This document shows, in pieces, positions 1-10,220 of a DNA stretch of 64,000 nucleotides (positions are counted from its first letter, which is position 1; each line of letters starts with the position of its first letter). A program made the position numbers and the translations under genes. The DNA is from an uncultured Myxococcales bacterium (GTDB lineage Bacteria > Myxococcota_A > UBA9042). The notes beneath the pieces were generated by a model. The model made no database searches, was not told the DNA's origin, and saw nothing but the letters and a program-made list of their open reading frames with translations. The DNA lies in NCBI GenBank assembly GCA_903924465.1, contig CAIYBN010000103.1:43168-107167 (forward strand). The letters run 5' to 3'.

Positions 1-1
1 C

Positions 2-2275
2 GCTGGGCCTGTGGTGGTGACACTCGGCGCCAGGACACTGCACGCGCCAGGTGGCGTTGAGTTGCTGGACGGGGCGAAATTCACCGCGTCCGCCCGCGAT
101 CTGCGTCTCGTCACTGACCAGCCAATGGCGAGCACGGGCACATTCACGGCCGAGGCGTCGGGGCCAATGCACTTGACCGTCGCGGCGACCAAGCTTGCAG
201 AGGAACTGACTTGGCAGCTGGACTTGAGTCTGTTGCCGAAACGACTCGTGAGTTTGTTGCAGCCGCCACAGGCGATACGCAAGCTCGTGAACTGGCAGCC
301 GCTGGCGATTGTCGTCCACAGCACCGGCCATGCGACGCAGTTGACCGGCATGCCGCTGGTGACGCAGGACGCTTCCATCGACGTCAAGGACCTGCAGATG
401 CCGGGACGAGCGACGGTCCGACGGCTGAACGTGACGCTTCGCAGCGCAGGCCAAGGCTTGAGGCAAAAAGCCGACTTCGCGTTGTTCGCCGACGTGGAAC
501 GCGTGGGTGCGGTGCGTCCAGGTGGGCCCTTGCGCGTGACCGGACATCTGGACCATGACCCCGCGGCGAGACGCGTCACGCTGCAACTGGACGCGAAGGG
601 CCCGCACGGCATGGGCGCGATGCTGGACGTCGAAGGCCACCAGCAGGGCACGGATCTGGCGTATGTCGTTCGGGCCCATGCGCAGAACCTGGCGGCATTG
701 CTGCATGCGCTGCCCGAGGCGGATCGCGGGGCGCTGTGTCTGCTCGATCCGCAATTCGCGGTGAAACTGGATGCCCACGGTACGCTCCTCGCCGGCGCCG
801 CCGTGTTTCAGCAGCGGCCACCGCGGGGCGTCGATGGACACCATGCCCTGTCGTTGACCGTCGCGTCGGTGGCGTGCAAGCAACCGGAAGGTGCGGCGCG
901 GCTGGGCAAGCTCAACCTGACGGCCGATGCGACGTGGACCAAAGGCGCGGGCAAGGCGGAAATTCAGCTGACACTGCCGGATGGGGATGCCGCGGCGGGC
1001 GGCCACGCGCTGCGTCTGGAGGGACTGCAGCAGCAGCTGACCGTGGAACTGCGGGCGGACAAGACGCTTCACGTGGCCGGCGAAGGCAAGCTCGCGCGGC
1101 TGACGCAGGACGCGATGCCCAGCGTGCCGTTGCGCGATCTGACGTGGCTGATCCGTGGGTGGTCGGGCCCGGACGGCGCGCGCCTTGAGTTGTTTCAACT
1201 GGACAATCCGCCCACGGGGACGCGCCTGACGCTGAGCGGCGGTCTGGATCGGGCGGCACTTCGGCCACCCAAAGTCTCGGATGCGGACGTCAATGGCGAT
1301 ACGCCGGTCCAAGCGGCCGGCCCGGTTCCGGAACAAGCGGCCGAGCAGGTGCCGGGACGGCTGGGCCTGAACGTGCAGGGCGAATTGTGGCAGGACCTGG
1401 GCGCCCTGGCGCACGACAACGAACAGGTGACGGCGCACGGCATCGTGACGGTCCCGGTTCACCTCGAGTCGGGCGACTTGGTCGTGTTCCACACGGAAGC
1501 GCGTGTGCACTTTGACCACGTGGACGTCGGACTGACCAAGGCTGGGCTACGAGTCAGCAATGTCTTTGGCGATATGCCGCTCACGGAGGCCTTCACGCTC
1601 ACGCCGCAGTTCCAGCTGCTGGGCGGCGGCGAAGACGATGCCTACGCACGCTGGCGGTTTTCCGAACATCAGCCGTTCCTGCGGCGCAGCGATTTCCTGA
1701 GCATCGGCAAGATCCGCTACGGCGATTCCGAGCTGGGGCCGATCGTCAGCAACGCGAGCGTGGATCACGACGTGTTCCGGATGGACCAGTTGGAAGCCGC
1801 GCTGCTGCACGGGCAGCTGACGGGGCAATGCATGGTGCTGCTGAACGGCGAGGACACGCACGTCGAGCTGCGCGGCAATGCCACCGGGCTGCAAGTGGCA
1901 GGCAGTGACGAACGTTTTGACGCGAACGCGGCGCTGGATTTCCTGCCGGCGCGGCGCGCGCTGGACGGCCGCGCCGAGATCTTGCACATGGGCCGTAAAC
2001 ATTTGGAATCGCTGCTGAATCTGTGGGATCCGTATGGCGAGGACGCCCAATCCAACCGCTTGCGTACCTTGCTCAAGCTTGGCCATCCGCAGCGCGTGAA
2101 CATGCGGTTTCAGCACGGCTTCATGGACGTCGGCGTCGAGCTCGGCGGTCTGGGCGGCGTGGTGCAGATCGATGAACTGCGCGGTATTGCGCTGGGGCCG
2201 GTTTTCCAACGCTGGCTGGATCCGTTCATCGAGCCGCTGCGGGCCTTGCGGGTGCGGGAGGCGCCCAGACCATGA
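2..2275 (+). CDS. YdbH-type AsmA-like envelope protein, N-terminus cut off by window edge
   Basis: The frame is open to the first bases of the window, so the N-terminus and any membrane anchor are missing; the GTG at 11 is probably internal. About 755 residues are visible. They contain almost no cysteine and no membrane segment, and show the alternating strand pattern of AsmA-like proteins, which form long beta grooves across the periplasm. The last ~250 residues, ending near IDELRGIALGPVF, resemble the C-terminal domain of E. coli YdbH, one of the AsmA-like proteins tied to lipid transfer between the two membranes. The stop overlaps the next start (ATGA), and that neighbour looks like YdbL, YdbH's genetic partner in E. 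coli. The context therefore supports the call. The fold class is fairly sure; the YdbH subfamily is from memory. Confidence 0.6.
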   Translation, partial: AGPVVVTLGARTLHAPGGVELLDGAKFTASARDLRLVTDQPMASTGTFTAEASGPMHLTVAATKLAEELTWQLDLSLLPKRLVSLLQPPQAIRKLVNWQPLAIVVHSTGHATQLTGMPLVTQDASIDVKDLQMPGRATVRRLNVTLRSAGQGLRQKADFALFADVERVGAVRPGGPLRVTGHLDHDPAARRVTLQLDAKGPHGMGAMLDVEGHQQGTDLAYVVRAHAQNLAALLHALPEADRGALCLLDPQFAVKLDAHGTLLAGAAVFQQRPPRGVDGHHALSLTVASVACKQPEGAARLGKLNLTADATWTKGAGKAEIQLTLPDGDAAAGGHALRLEGLQQQLTVELRADKTLHVAGEGKLARLTQDAMPSVPLRDLTWLIRGWSGPDGARLELFQLDNPPTGTRLTLSGGLDRAALRPPKVSDADVNGDTPVQAAGPVPEQAAEQVPGRLGLNVQGELWQDLGALAHDNEQVTAHGIVTVPVHLESGDLVVFHTEARVHFDHVDVGLTKAGLRVSNVFGDMPLTEAFTLTPQFQLLGGGEDDAYARWRFSEHQPFLRRSDFLSIGKIRYGDSELGPIVSNASVDHDVFRMDQLEAALLHGQLTGQCMVLLNGEDTHVELRGNATGLQVAGSDERFDANAALDFLPARRALDGRAEILHMGRKHLESLLNLWDPYGEDAQSNRLRTLLKLGHPQRVNMRFQHGFMDVGVELGGLGGVVQIDELRGIALGPVFQRWLDPFIEPLRALRVREAPRP

Positions 2276-2826
2276 AACGCATCGTGTTTTTCCTGCTGCT
2301 GTCGGGCGCGGGCTGCATCAAAGCACCGGACATCGTCATCGTCGACCGCCACTCGCTGCTGGAAGAGCAAGCGGCGGCGCGCATGCCGGCGGCGGAGGGG
2401 CAAAACGCCCAAGCTGGGGTGTCGCCCGGTCCGGCGCCGTTGACCAGTGGCGAGTTGGCTCGGAGCGGCTGGCAGCCAGATGCCGCCCACGACGCGATCG
2501 CCGCGCTGTACAGCGGCTGGGAGGATGAGGCGCAGGTCATCGACCAACTGCTCGTCCGCCATTGCGTCGGTGAACGGTCGGATGGAACGCTGGTGTCGAC
2601 GCCGGACGCGTGCTCGGGCGCGACGGATCTGGCCGATGTGGGCCGGCGCTTGGAGAAGGCGAATCGCAGCCGGCGGCAGATTTGGCTCTTCGCGCAACAA
2701 CAACGGCCGCAGGCGACCGACATGGACACGCGCGAGGCTTGGCGCCAGCAGCGGCGCGTGGCCCTGGTTTGCGGTGGCTGGTGGCAGAAAGCGGACCAGA
2801 CGTGGGAGGCGAAGGCATGTCCTTGA
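2272..2826 (+). CDS. DUF1318/YdbL-like small lipoprotein
   Basis: This 184-residue protein has a short signal ending in SGAGC at residue 15. That is a loose lipobox with Gly at -3, so lipidation is likely but not certain. The C-terminal half (LEKANRSRRQIWLFAQQQ, then GGWWQKADQTWEAKAC) lines up by eye with the YdbL/DUF1318 pattern of an Arg/Ala-rich helix followed by a short Gly-Trp tail. In E. coli, ydbL sits beside ydbH and ynbE, and the same pairing is seen here through a 4-nt ATGA overlap with the AsmA-like gene. It probably modulates that envelope protein. The family call rests on a weak alignment plus gene order; if it is wrong, this is an unclassified exported protein. Confidence 0.5.
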   Translation: MKRIVFFLLLSGAGCIKAPDIVIVDRHSLLEEQAAARMPAAEGQNAQAGVSPGPAPLTSGELARSGWQPDAAHDAIAALYSGWEDEAQVIDQLLVRHCVGERSDGTLVSTPDACSGATDLADVGRRLEKANRSRRQIWLFAQQQRPQATDMDTREAWRQQRRVALVCGGWWQKADQTWEAKACP

Positions 2827-5800
2827 CTCGCCTCGCAGCGATGGGATGTCTGGTGATCGGCGCGGCAACCGCGGCGTTGGCGGCTGAACCGGTCGCCGGT
2901 CTGCGTGCACCGGAACGCCTGACGGCCGGTTCAGCGGACGAATTTCTCGGGTCTGCAGGCCCCGACGGCGCGACGCTGTTCTTTGTCAGCAACCGCAATG
3001 CCACCGCGCAAGTGTTCACCCAGGCACCGGGGGGGACGCCTACACTGGTCTTCGATGAAGGTGCAGACACCTCCTTTCCACGCGTCAGCCCCGACGGCAA
3101 GCGCCTGGCGTACCTCTCGACGCGCACGGACGCCACCGGAGACGTCTGCATCCGCACCTTGCCCGACGGTGATCGCCGCTGTCTGACCGGGCCGGAAACG
3201 GCGGAAACGGCTGCGTTCTGGTTTCCCGACAGCCAAAGTCTCGGCGTCGTCCAGCGTCACGGTATGCAGGGCGATCTGCAGCTGCGGCGCATCGACCTGC
3301 AAGGGCACGACGCAGGTCCGGTGATTGCGGAAACGGGAATCTCGAGCCCAGCGCTCCATCCGGACGGGCAATGGGTGGCTTGGGTGCCGGTCGAACGCGC
3401 TTCCCAGGAAGTGGGCATCGCGTTCTCGATGCGGCCTGCCGAGCACTTGCGGTTGGCGCGCATCGGCCAAACAGGTCACCAGGACGTTGTCCTGCCGCTG
3501 CCGGGCGTGACCGGCTTTCCCGCGTTCGCGGTGAACGGTCAATTTCTCTACTTTTCCCAACACTTGAGCGATACGAATCAGGACGGACGGATCGACGGTC
3601 ACGACCACAGCGTGCTGTTCCGCATCCGGTTCGACGCGTCGACGGCGCATCCGCTCGACGGCACACGGCCCGAACAACTGACGAGCGCGCATTGGAACTG
3701 CCAGTATCCGGCGCCGACCCGCGACGCGCTGCTGACGACCTGTGAGGTGGACGGCTCGCTGGACGTGTATCGGCTGCCTTTGGATGGCGCCCTGAGCGCC
3801 GCCTGGAGCGCAGCAAAACTGCGTGAAGTTCACGATGCCGTGCGCAACCCGTGGGAGCAGTTGCTGGTGCTGAGCCACGTGTTCAGGCAGGCCACGACGG
3901 CGGCGGACCGGATGGCGGTTCTGCGCGAAATGACGCGAATTCACCTACAGTTGGGTGAGCTGACGTCGGTGGAATTCTATGCCCACGAGGCCACGCGGTT
4001 GCTCGCCGGAGATGCGCCGATCGCCGCATGGTCCGCGGTTGTCCTGGAAATCGTCGCGCACCGGATGGATGAACGGCGACTGGCGGGCGGCACGCTGGAC
4101 GATCGCTTTTTGGCAGCGCAGCGCGACCGCGTGCGGCGACTTGGACAGTGGGCCAAGAAAGTGGGTGCGGTGCGGGATCTGGCCAAACTCGCCCAGGTGG
4201 AAGTGCTGGATGTGATGGGGGAAGAACAGCGAGCGGTGGCGCTGCTGCAGACGGTCCCCATTTCGCAGATAGCCGATTCATTTACGCTTTTCTTCTACGC
4301 CGACAAGGGTCTCTACTTGCTGCGCGCGCTTGGCCAGCGGGAGCCGTTGCTCGCGCGTCTGGCGGAACTGGCGAGCCATCCGGTGTTGGAAGGCGCCGAG
4401 CGGCTGGACTTCGCCGAACGCTTCGTCGCCGAACTCGGTGCGGGTGTCGGCGTGACCCAACGCCAGCAGCGCGTCGCGGCGTGGCTGCCCAAGGCCGAGC
4501 CCGAAGGAGAGTTGGCGTTCCGGTTGACACTGGAGTCCCACCTGCTCACGCTGAACAAAGGCAATCAGGAAGCGGTCCGCGCCGCGCTCTTTCAGCTCTA
4601 CAAGCACCACGACCAGCCGGAACGTCGACGGGCGCTGGTGGCGGCTACGGCGCGCCGCGCGGCGGAGCTGGATTGCGCCGATCTCCTGTACCAATTTGCC
4701 AACACGTGGGTCAGTCAGGTGCCCGCCACGCATCCCGAGCGCGATGCGGCGGTGGCGCTCTACCGGCAGGTTGGCTTGGACAAGGCTTGGATTCACCGCG
4801 CGGACAAGCAGCTGGGCGACGCGCGCGGCACGTTTTGGGGGCTGACGCTGCAAACGGACGATCTGGAGGCGCACGCTGGCTTCATCGAAGCGCGGCTTGC
4901 GGAGGGCAAGTCTGACGTCCTGGAGCTGTACCGCAACCGGTTCCCGGCGGATCATCCGCTGTTGCACTTCGCCCAAGCCTGGCTGCTGGCGCGCGACCTG
5001 GCCCAGCCGGCAGCCTCGTCCGCGCGTGCCAGCGCCCTGGACCTGGCCGAAGACCACGCGCGTCTGGCCGCGATGACCGTGAGTCAAAGTACCGGATTGT
5101 CGCAATTGCGCGGCTATCTACGCCACGAGCAGTACCTGCTCCACGGCAACCGCCAGGCAGGCATCGAAGCAGTCGAGCACTACCAGATGGCGCTGGATTT
5201 GGCGCAGGGTCGACCGCGCTACCAAGCCGCGCTGCTGAGTAATCTTGGGCTGTTGCAGGCGGAGCTGGGCAATCATGCGCTGGCGCTGGGGCTGCTGGAT
5301 CGGCGGCAGCAGCTGCCCGCGCGCGACGCGGGCGAGGCACTGAGTCGGGCGCTGGCGCGGGCCCGGAGTCTGCACCACATGGGCGAGGCCAAAGGTGCGA
5401 GTCAGGAGGCCGAGCGTGCGCTGGCGCTGGTGGCGGCCAAGCCCGAACTCGCCGATCGGCGTTGGCTGACCGTGGACCGCACAGCGCTCATGGCCTATGC
5501 AGCAGGCCACGCGGTGCGGGCACAGGAGCTTTACGGCGAATTGTTGCGTCACGCGCCACCGCAAGCCGACGGCGCGCTGGAGGCCGCGAACAAGTTGCGC
5601 TGGACGCTGATGGCCGCGGCTGCAACCGCCCGCGCCGGCGATGCCCGGCAGGCCTTGCTGCTTCTGGGCGACGCCGAGCGCCAATTGGCCGCCCTGCGCA
5701 CGGACGACTTGGCAACAGGCGCAAGCGTGACGTCGCGTACGCCGCCGTTGACCCGCGACGACGTGGCGATCCTTCTCAACGGCCTGCGGGCGGAAAGTGC

Positions 5801-6269
5801 CCGGCTGGCGAGCGAACCGGAGCTGGCTCTGTCCGCACTCGCGGCGCGCCTGATGGGTCAGCAGACCGCATTCCACGACACAGACGACGAGGACTTGCTT
5901 CTGGATCTGGCCGAAACCGAGCTGCGCATCGCTGCGGTGCACCGGGACTTGGGGCACACTGCGGAAGCGCGTGTGCATTTGGAAAACGCGTTGGGTTTCA
6001 CGGCGGAGTACCAAAAACGCAACGGCTCGGTCGCGCCGGATGGGCGCATCGCCCTTGTGCGCGCCTACGCTGAAGGCTTGTTGGCCGGCAAACTGGGGGC
6101 CACTCCGGCACCACCCGCGCTCCTGGCCGCGTTGCGTGACGTCTACGCGTTCCTGTGCGAGCGTGCCAATCCCGCCCGCGAGCACGATCGTTTCTGGATT
6201 GGCCTGTACCTGACGCTTTTCGACCTCGATTCCAAACCGCCGGCGAACCCGGCAGGGGGTGTACCATGA
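2817..6269 (+). CDS. Secreted TolB-like beta-propeller and TPR protein
   Basis: The ATG at 2817 is chosen because GGGAGG lies 9 bases upstream and the product (1150 residues) then begins with a clean signal peptide (to about residue 22, after TAALAA). The frame stays open upstream to 2610 but without a signal sequence. Residues ~30-330 carry PD40/WD40-like propeller repeats of the TolB type, for example FPRVSPDGKRLAYLS and ALHPDGQWVAW. The remaining ~800 residues are helical and contain TPR-like pairs such as ALLSNLGLLQAELGNHALAL. Such proteins usually act as periplasmic interaction scaffolds; no enzymatic motif is seen. The gene overlaps the upstream lipoprotein by 10 nt and the downstream heme lipoprotein by 4 nt, so all four genes are probably co-translated. 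Confidence 0.7.
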   Translation: MSLTRLAAMGCLVIGAATAALAAEPVAGLRAPERLTAGSADEFLGSAGPDGATLFFVSNRNATAQVFTQAPGGTPTLVFDEGADTSFPRVSPDGKRLAYLSTRTDATGDVCIRTLPDGDRRCLTGPETAETAAFWFPDSQSLGVVQRHGMQGDLQLRRIDLQGHDAGPVIAETGISSPALHPDGQWVAWVPVERASQEVGIAFSMRPAEHLRLARIGQTGHQDVVLPLPGVTGFPAFAVNGQFLYFSQHLSDTNQDGRIDGHDHSVLFRIRFDASTAHPLDGTRPEQLTSAHWNCQYPAPTRDALLTTCEVDGSLDVYRLPLDGALSAAWSAAKLREVHDAVRNPWEQLLVLSHVFRQATTAADRMAVLREMTRIHLQLGELTSVEFYAHEATRLLAGDAPIAAWSAVVLEIVAHRMDERRLAGGTLDDRFLAAQRDRVRRLGQWAKKVGAVRDLAKLAQVEVLDVMGEEQRAVALLQTVPISQIADSFTLFFYADKGLYLLRALGQREPLLARLAELASHPVLEGAERLDFAERFVAELGAGVGVTQRQQRVAAWLPKAEPEGELAFRLTLESHLLTLNKGNQEAVRAALFQLYKHHDQPERRRALVAATARRAAELDCADLLYQFANTWVSQVPATHPERDAAVALYRQVGLDKAWIHRADKQLGDARGTFWGLTLQTDDLEAHAGFIEARLAEGKSDVLELYRNRFPADHPLLHFAQAWLLARDLAQPAASSARASALDLAEDHARLAAMTVSQSTGLSQLRGYLRHEQYLLHGNRQAGIEAVEHYQMALDLAQGRPRYQAALLSNLGLLQAELGNHALALGLLDRRQQLPARDAGEALSRALARARSLHHMGEAKGASQEAERALALVAAKPELADRRWLTVDRTALMAYAAGHAVRAQELYGELLRHAPPQADGALEAANKLRWTLMAAAATARAGDARQALLLLGDAERQLAALRTDDLATGASVTSRTPPLTRDDVAILLNGLRAESARLASEPELALSALAARLMGQQTAFHDTDDEDLLLDLAETELRIAAVHRDLGHTAEARVHLENALGFTAEYQKRNGSVAPDGRIALVRAYAEGLLAGKLGATPAPPALLAALRDVYAFLCERANPAREHDRFWIGLYLTLFDLDSKPPANPAGGVP

Positions 6270-6748
6270 ACCGAACCTCAGTTCTGCGACTCGCGCTTTC
6301 CGCGTTGGCCTTGCTCACCGGCTGCGTCACCACCGCGGGCAGCGGCGAGCCTGAACCGCACTTCTCCAGCCTCTACGCCGACTACTTGTCGAACTGCCGT
6401 CAGTGCCACGCGCCCGGCGCTGTCGGCGCGACCAACACGACGGAGAAGAGCTTGGACTTCTCCACGCAAGCCACCGCCTACGCATCGCTCTCCGGCAACG
6501 CCAGCGGTCTTTCCGGCAACCAGCAGAGCTGCAACAGCGTGCCGTTCTTGACCAAGGGCAATCCGGGCACAAGCTTGGTGCTCGCGGTCCTGGACGCCCC
6601 GACCCGCAGCGCGTTCGACTTGACCACTACGCCCGGCTGCGACACCAACGCGATCAGCGACATGACCATCAAGGTCGGCAAGGCGCCGAGCGCCGCGTTC
6701 ATCACGGCGTTGAAGACGTGGATCCAGAACGGCGCGGCGAACGACTGA
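6266..6748 (+). CDS. Exported lipoprotein with one c-type heme motif
   Basis: This is a 160-residue protein with a hydrophobic signal and a lipobox (LLTGC, Cys20). A single heme-c attachment motif CRQCH lies at residues 44-48, inside the segment YADYLSNCRQCHAPGA that is typical of monoheme cytochromes. Two further cysteines (in QQSCNSV and PGCDTNA) could form a disulfide. A distal Met ligand may be in SDMTIKV. It ends the four-gene operon and overlaps the propeller/TPR gene by ATGA. The gene ends 4 bases from the convergent lamin-tail gene, with no clear terminator between them. Its electron-transfer partner cannot be told from the window. Confidence 0.65.
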   Translation: MNRTSVLRLALSALALLTGCVTTAGSGEPEPHFSSLYADYLSNCRQCHAPGAVGATNTTEKSLDFSTQATAYASLSGNASGLSGNQQSCNSVPFLTKGNPGTSLVLAVLDAPTRSAFDLTTTPGCDTNAISDMTIKVGKAPSAAFITALKTWIQNGAAND

Positions 6749-6752
6749 TCGC

Positions 6753-9700
6753 TCAGTGCAGGTCGGTTCGCTTCCAGCCGAGCCACACCTGCCACGCGTT
6801 GGTGTTGAGTTGCGAACCGTCGGGTAGAAACCATAGGCCGCTGCCCGCGGCGGTTCCGCTGCCCTGTGGCGGTGGCGGCGGCGGCGCTCCGGCGCAGACG
6901 GCGTTGGCTTGACCCGGCGTGCCGAACCTGCCAGAGGTGCCAAACGTCGCCGTCGACAAGCACCACGCAGTCCCAACGTCATTGGCTTTCGCGCTCAACG
7001 CGTTCACCGACAATTGCGCCGAAGTGCCCTGCTTGCCGACCGGCCACGGCGCTTTGCTCGCGTACACAACCGTGTCTGAGACTGTGCCATCGGCCATGGT
7101 CAACGTCAGCGTGCCGTCGGTGTTGGACATCTGGAAGGACGTTCCATAGACGTAGTCGACCGTCGCGCCGCCGTTCTTGGTCGTGTCGTTGGAGCGACCG
7201 AGCACCAAATAGCCGCCCGCGGGAACCTTGGTCTTGCCCGCCGTGCCAATCACGTGCTTGACGGTCTTGTACTGCAACGTCCAGCCGGTCAGGTCGACGT
7301 CGGAGCTGCTCGGGTTGAACACTTCCAGCCATTCGCCGTTGTCACTCGATCCCGCGCTGGAGTTGTTCATGATTTCGCTGAATAGTACGTTTTGACCGGC
7401 GATTTCAATCTTGCACGTGCTGCTGCAGCCGTCGCCGCTCTTGGTGTTGCCGTCGTCGCATTCCTCGCCGACGTCCAGCGTTGCGTTGCCGCACAAGCTG
7501 ACGCAGCCATCCACCGTGCCGGGTGCGGCTTGCGTTGGACAGGCGTCGCAGGCATCGCCAATGCCGTCGCCGTCGGTGTCCAACTGACTCAAGTTGGCCA
7601 CCTTCGGGCAGTTGTCAGTGGCGTCCGGAATCCCGTCGCCGTCGGTGTCCAAGGGGCCGCCGCAGACGAGGTTGGCGGCGCCAGGCGTGCCCAAGTCGCC
7701 CACGCCGTACGCGAGCGTGCCCCAGCACCAGTTGTTGCCGTCGTCGTTGGCGGTGACGTCGTACTGGCTGCTGGACAATTGGTAGCTATTGCCGTTGCCC
7801 AACGGCGGCCAGCCCTTGACGCTGGGGTCGACTGCCACCGCGTCCAGGACTTTGCCGTTTGAGACAATGTTGACCGTGAACGGGACCGAATTGGGCAAGG
7901 TGATTGCGCTGCCGTAAACCCACGTCGGGCTGATGCCGCCGTTCTGCGTCTTGTCTGCGCTGCGCCCGAGAACGGCGTAGGTATGCGGCTGCAGCGGCAG
8001 CGGAGTCGCCGACTGAATCACCTGCGTCGCCGCGTTGACCTGAAGCGTGATGCCTGCCAACTCAATGGCGCTCGCGCCCGGATTGTACAACTCGATCCAT
8101 TCCCCGGTCGCGTCACCGACCGCCTTGGGATTCGCCATGATTTCCGTGATGAGAATCGAACCGACGCTCAGGTCCGTCTCGAACTGACACGTCGGACTGC
8201 AGCCATCGCCGGGCGCCGTGTTGCCGTCGTCGCACTGTTCGCCCGATTCCAGGACGCCGTTGCCGCAGCCCGCCACTTCGCAGGCATCGCCCACGCCATT
8301 CTTGTTGCCATCAGCCTGGTCGGGATTCGGCACGTCCTTGCAGTTGTCGCAGACGTCGCCAACGCCGTCCTTGTCGGTGTCCGCCTGATCGGCGTTCTTG
8401 ACGCTCTTGCAGTTGTCCGTCTTGTCCGGGATGCCGTCGCCGTCCTCGTCGAGGTTCGCGCCTGCGCAACTCGGATTGGCCGCGCCCGGTGTGCCAAAGT
8501 CTCCGCCGGGCGCATATTGCGCTTGGCCTTTGCACCAGTTCGCCGGATCGTCGTTGGCGGTCGCCGTCAGGAAAGTCGAATCGAGCGCTGCCGATTTGCC
8601 GGCCAGAATTGGCCACTGGGATCCATACGTCAGCGTATCCACGACCGTGCCTTGCGACGTCAGCGTCACGGTCGCTGCGGTGTTGCTGAGCGAAACCTTC
8701 TGGAACACGACGTCGACCTTGACGCCGCCGTTCACCGTGACGTCCGCGTTGTTGCCGAGGACCAGGTAGCCGCCCGCCGGCACAATGACCGGACCTGGCG
8801 ACTCGACGGTATACGACGAGGTCTTGGTCACCCCGGCCGACAACATCACGCCGTTGATCGTCACGTCGGTCGCCGCCGGGTTGTAGAGCTCAATCCACTC
8901 GCCTTTGTCGTCGCCAACGGACTTGGGATCGACCATGAATTCGCTGATGAGCACGGCTCCCGCCGCAAGCGCTGGTTCCGTCTGGCAATAGCCGCTACAG
9001 CCATCGCCAGAGACCGTGCCGCCATCGTCGCAGGTCTCGCCGGGATCCAACTTGCCGTCGCCGCAGGTCTGCCCTGAGGCCTCGCACGCGTCGCCGATGC
9101 CGTTCTTGTTCGAGTCCAACTGGCTGGGATTGGCTACCGTCGGGCAGTTGTCGATGTTGTCGGGAATGCCGTCCTTGTCGCCGTCCAATTGGCAGCCGTC
9201 GTTGGCCTTGCCCGGTGTGCCTTTGTCGCCATCAGGCAAGAGTGAAGTTGCGCCGCACCAATTGCTCGGGTCGTCATTGGCGGTCGCGGTGGTGCTCGAC
9301 GGGCTGAGCGACAGCGAGACGCCGTTCACGTTCAGCCAGCCTTTGGTGATGTCGTACGTGACGCTGTCGATTTCCACGCCGTTGGACGCGATCGCGATCG
9401 TGTCAAACGTGTTGTTGAGCGTCATGGCCTTGGCATACGCATAGCCCACGGTCACGCCGCCGTTGACGGTCGTGTCCGCACTGATGGCCAGGACGAAGTA
9501 GCTCTTGGCGCCGATCAGGTTGCCGGCCGGGACGACGAACTGGTCCTTGCCGGCGTCGTGAATGACCACGCCGCCCAGATCGATGCTTTTGTCGGTCGTA
9601 TTGTAGATTTCGAACCATTCGCCCGCCGTGTCGGCGATCGTGCCGGCGGCGTACGGGTTGTACATGATCTCCGTGACGACCAAGTCGCCCGCCGAAAGGG

Positions 9701-10031
9701 CCGGGCCGTTGGGCGTGATGCCGGTGTCGCCCTTGCCATCAGGATTGCTGTTCGTGTCTTTGCACAACGCGTTCAGCGTGTGATGGCAGGTCTTTGACGC
9801 GTCGTCGCAGAGATCGTCGGTGCACGGATCGCCATCATCGCAGGACATGCCGACGCAAGCGCTACCGGACCCATCGAGACCCGTATCGGCCTTTTTGGCG
9901 TCCGCAACCGCATCGATGGCCCCGGTACTGCCGCCCGCCACATCGGCGCATCCAGCGATCACCGAAACCCAAGCAACAGATAGGGCAAAAACGCCGCGGG
10001 ACGGACAACAAAGATGGGCAAAAATGCGCAC
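6753..10031 (-). CDS. Giant lipoprotein with four lamin-tail domains, TSP3 and Myxococcus Cys-rich repeats
   Basis: The GTG at 10031 is preferred over an upstream TTG because AGCTTGGAGG sits 5 bases before it. The 1092-residue product has a lipobox VIAGC. A short CTDC-like Cys segment is followed by four lamin-tail domains, each opening with a motif like [10 protein letters not shown] or LITEIMANP followed by GEW.E.YNP. Each of the first three is followed by one or more Asp-rich thrombospondin type-3 units ([12 protein letters not shown]) and one Cys-rich repeat of the Myxococcus type ([16 protein letters not shown]). Lamin-tail domains in bacteria occur on large exported proteins, and TSP3 units bind calcium. 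A proline-rich linker precedes the C-terminus, and no MYXO-CTERM sorting tail is seen. Probably a surface or matrix protein of unknown partner. Confidence 0.8.
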   Translation of the reverse strand: MRIFAHLCCPSRGVFALSVAWVSVIAGCADVAGGSTGAIDAVADAKKADTGLDGSGSACVGMSCDDGDPCTDDLCDDASKTCHHTLNALCKDTNSNPDGKGDTGITPNGPALSAGDLVVTEIMYNPYAAGTIADTAGEWFEIYNTTDKSIDLGGVVIHDAGKDQFVVPAGNLIGAKSYFVLAISADTTVNGGVTVGYAYAKAMTLNNTFDTIAIASNGVEIDSVTYDITKGWLNVNGVSLSLSPSSTTATANDDPSNWCGATSLLPDGDKGTPGKANDGCQLDGDKDGIPDNIDNCPTVANPSQLDSNKNGIGDACEASGQTCGDGKLDPGETCDDGGTVSGDGCSGYCQTEPALAAGAVLISEFMVDPKSVGDDKGEWIELYNPAATDVTINGVMLSAGVTKTSSYTVESPGPVIVPAGGYLVLGNNADVTVNGGVKVDVVFQKVSLSNTAATVTLTSQGTVVDTLTYGSQWPILAGKSAALDSTFLTATANDDPANWCKGQAQYAPGGDFGTPGAANPSCAGANLDEDGDGIPDKTDNCKSVKNADQADTDKDGVGDVCDNCKDVPNPDQADGNKNGVGDACEVAGCGNGVLESGEQCDDGNTAPGDGCSPTCQFETDLSVGSILITEIMANPKAVGDATGEWIELYNPGASAIELAGITLQVNAATQVIQSATPLPLQPHTYAVLGRSADKTQNGGISPTWVYGSAITLPNSVPFTVNIVSNGKVLDAVAVDPSVKGWPPLGNGNSYQLSSSQYDVTANDDGNNWCWGTLAYGVGDLGTPGAANLVCGGPLDTDGDGIPDATDNCPKVANLSQLDTDGDGIGDACDACPTQAAPGTVDGCVSLCGNATLDVGEECDDGNTKSGDGCSSTCKIEIAGQNVLFSEIMNNSSAGSSDNGEWLEVFNPSSSDVDLTGWTLQYKTVKHVIGTAGKTKVPAGGYLVLGRSNDTTKNGGATVDYVYGTSFQMSNTDGTLTLTMADGTVSDTVVYASKAPWPVGKQGTSAQLSVNALSAKANDVGTAWCLSTATFGTSGRFGTPGQANAVCAGAPPPPPPQGSGTAAGSGLWFLPDGSQLNTNAWQVWLGWKRTDLH

Positions 10032-10220
10032 GGGAACCTCCAAGCTGGCGAGAGTGTACGGACCCGCGTCGCGCTCTGCAACGCGCAGGTGACAAACGCC
10101 GGCAACAGGTGTTCGGTGATTGGCAGAATCTGCCGCGGCGGAATGTGAATCCTACCGGTCGGTTTGACACGGCGCGCGAAGTCCGCACACTTCGGCCTGC
10201 AACGAACGCGAGGAGAGACC

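Noticed and set aside
6753..6860. MYXO-CTERM sorting tail at the end of the lamin-tail protein
   Set aside because: The C-terminus has no Cys followed by a hydrophobic segment and Arg cluster.
10164..10192. TTGACA upstream of the TPR gene
   Set aside because: No acceptable -10 hexamer at 16-18 bases (best is ACACTT), so not called a promoter.
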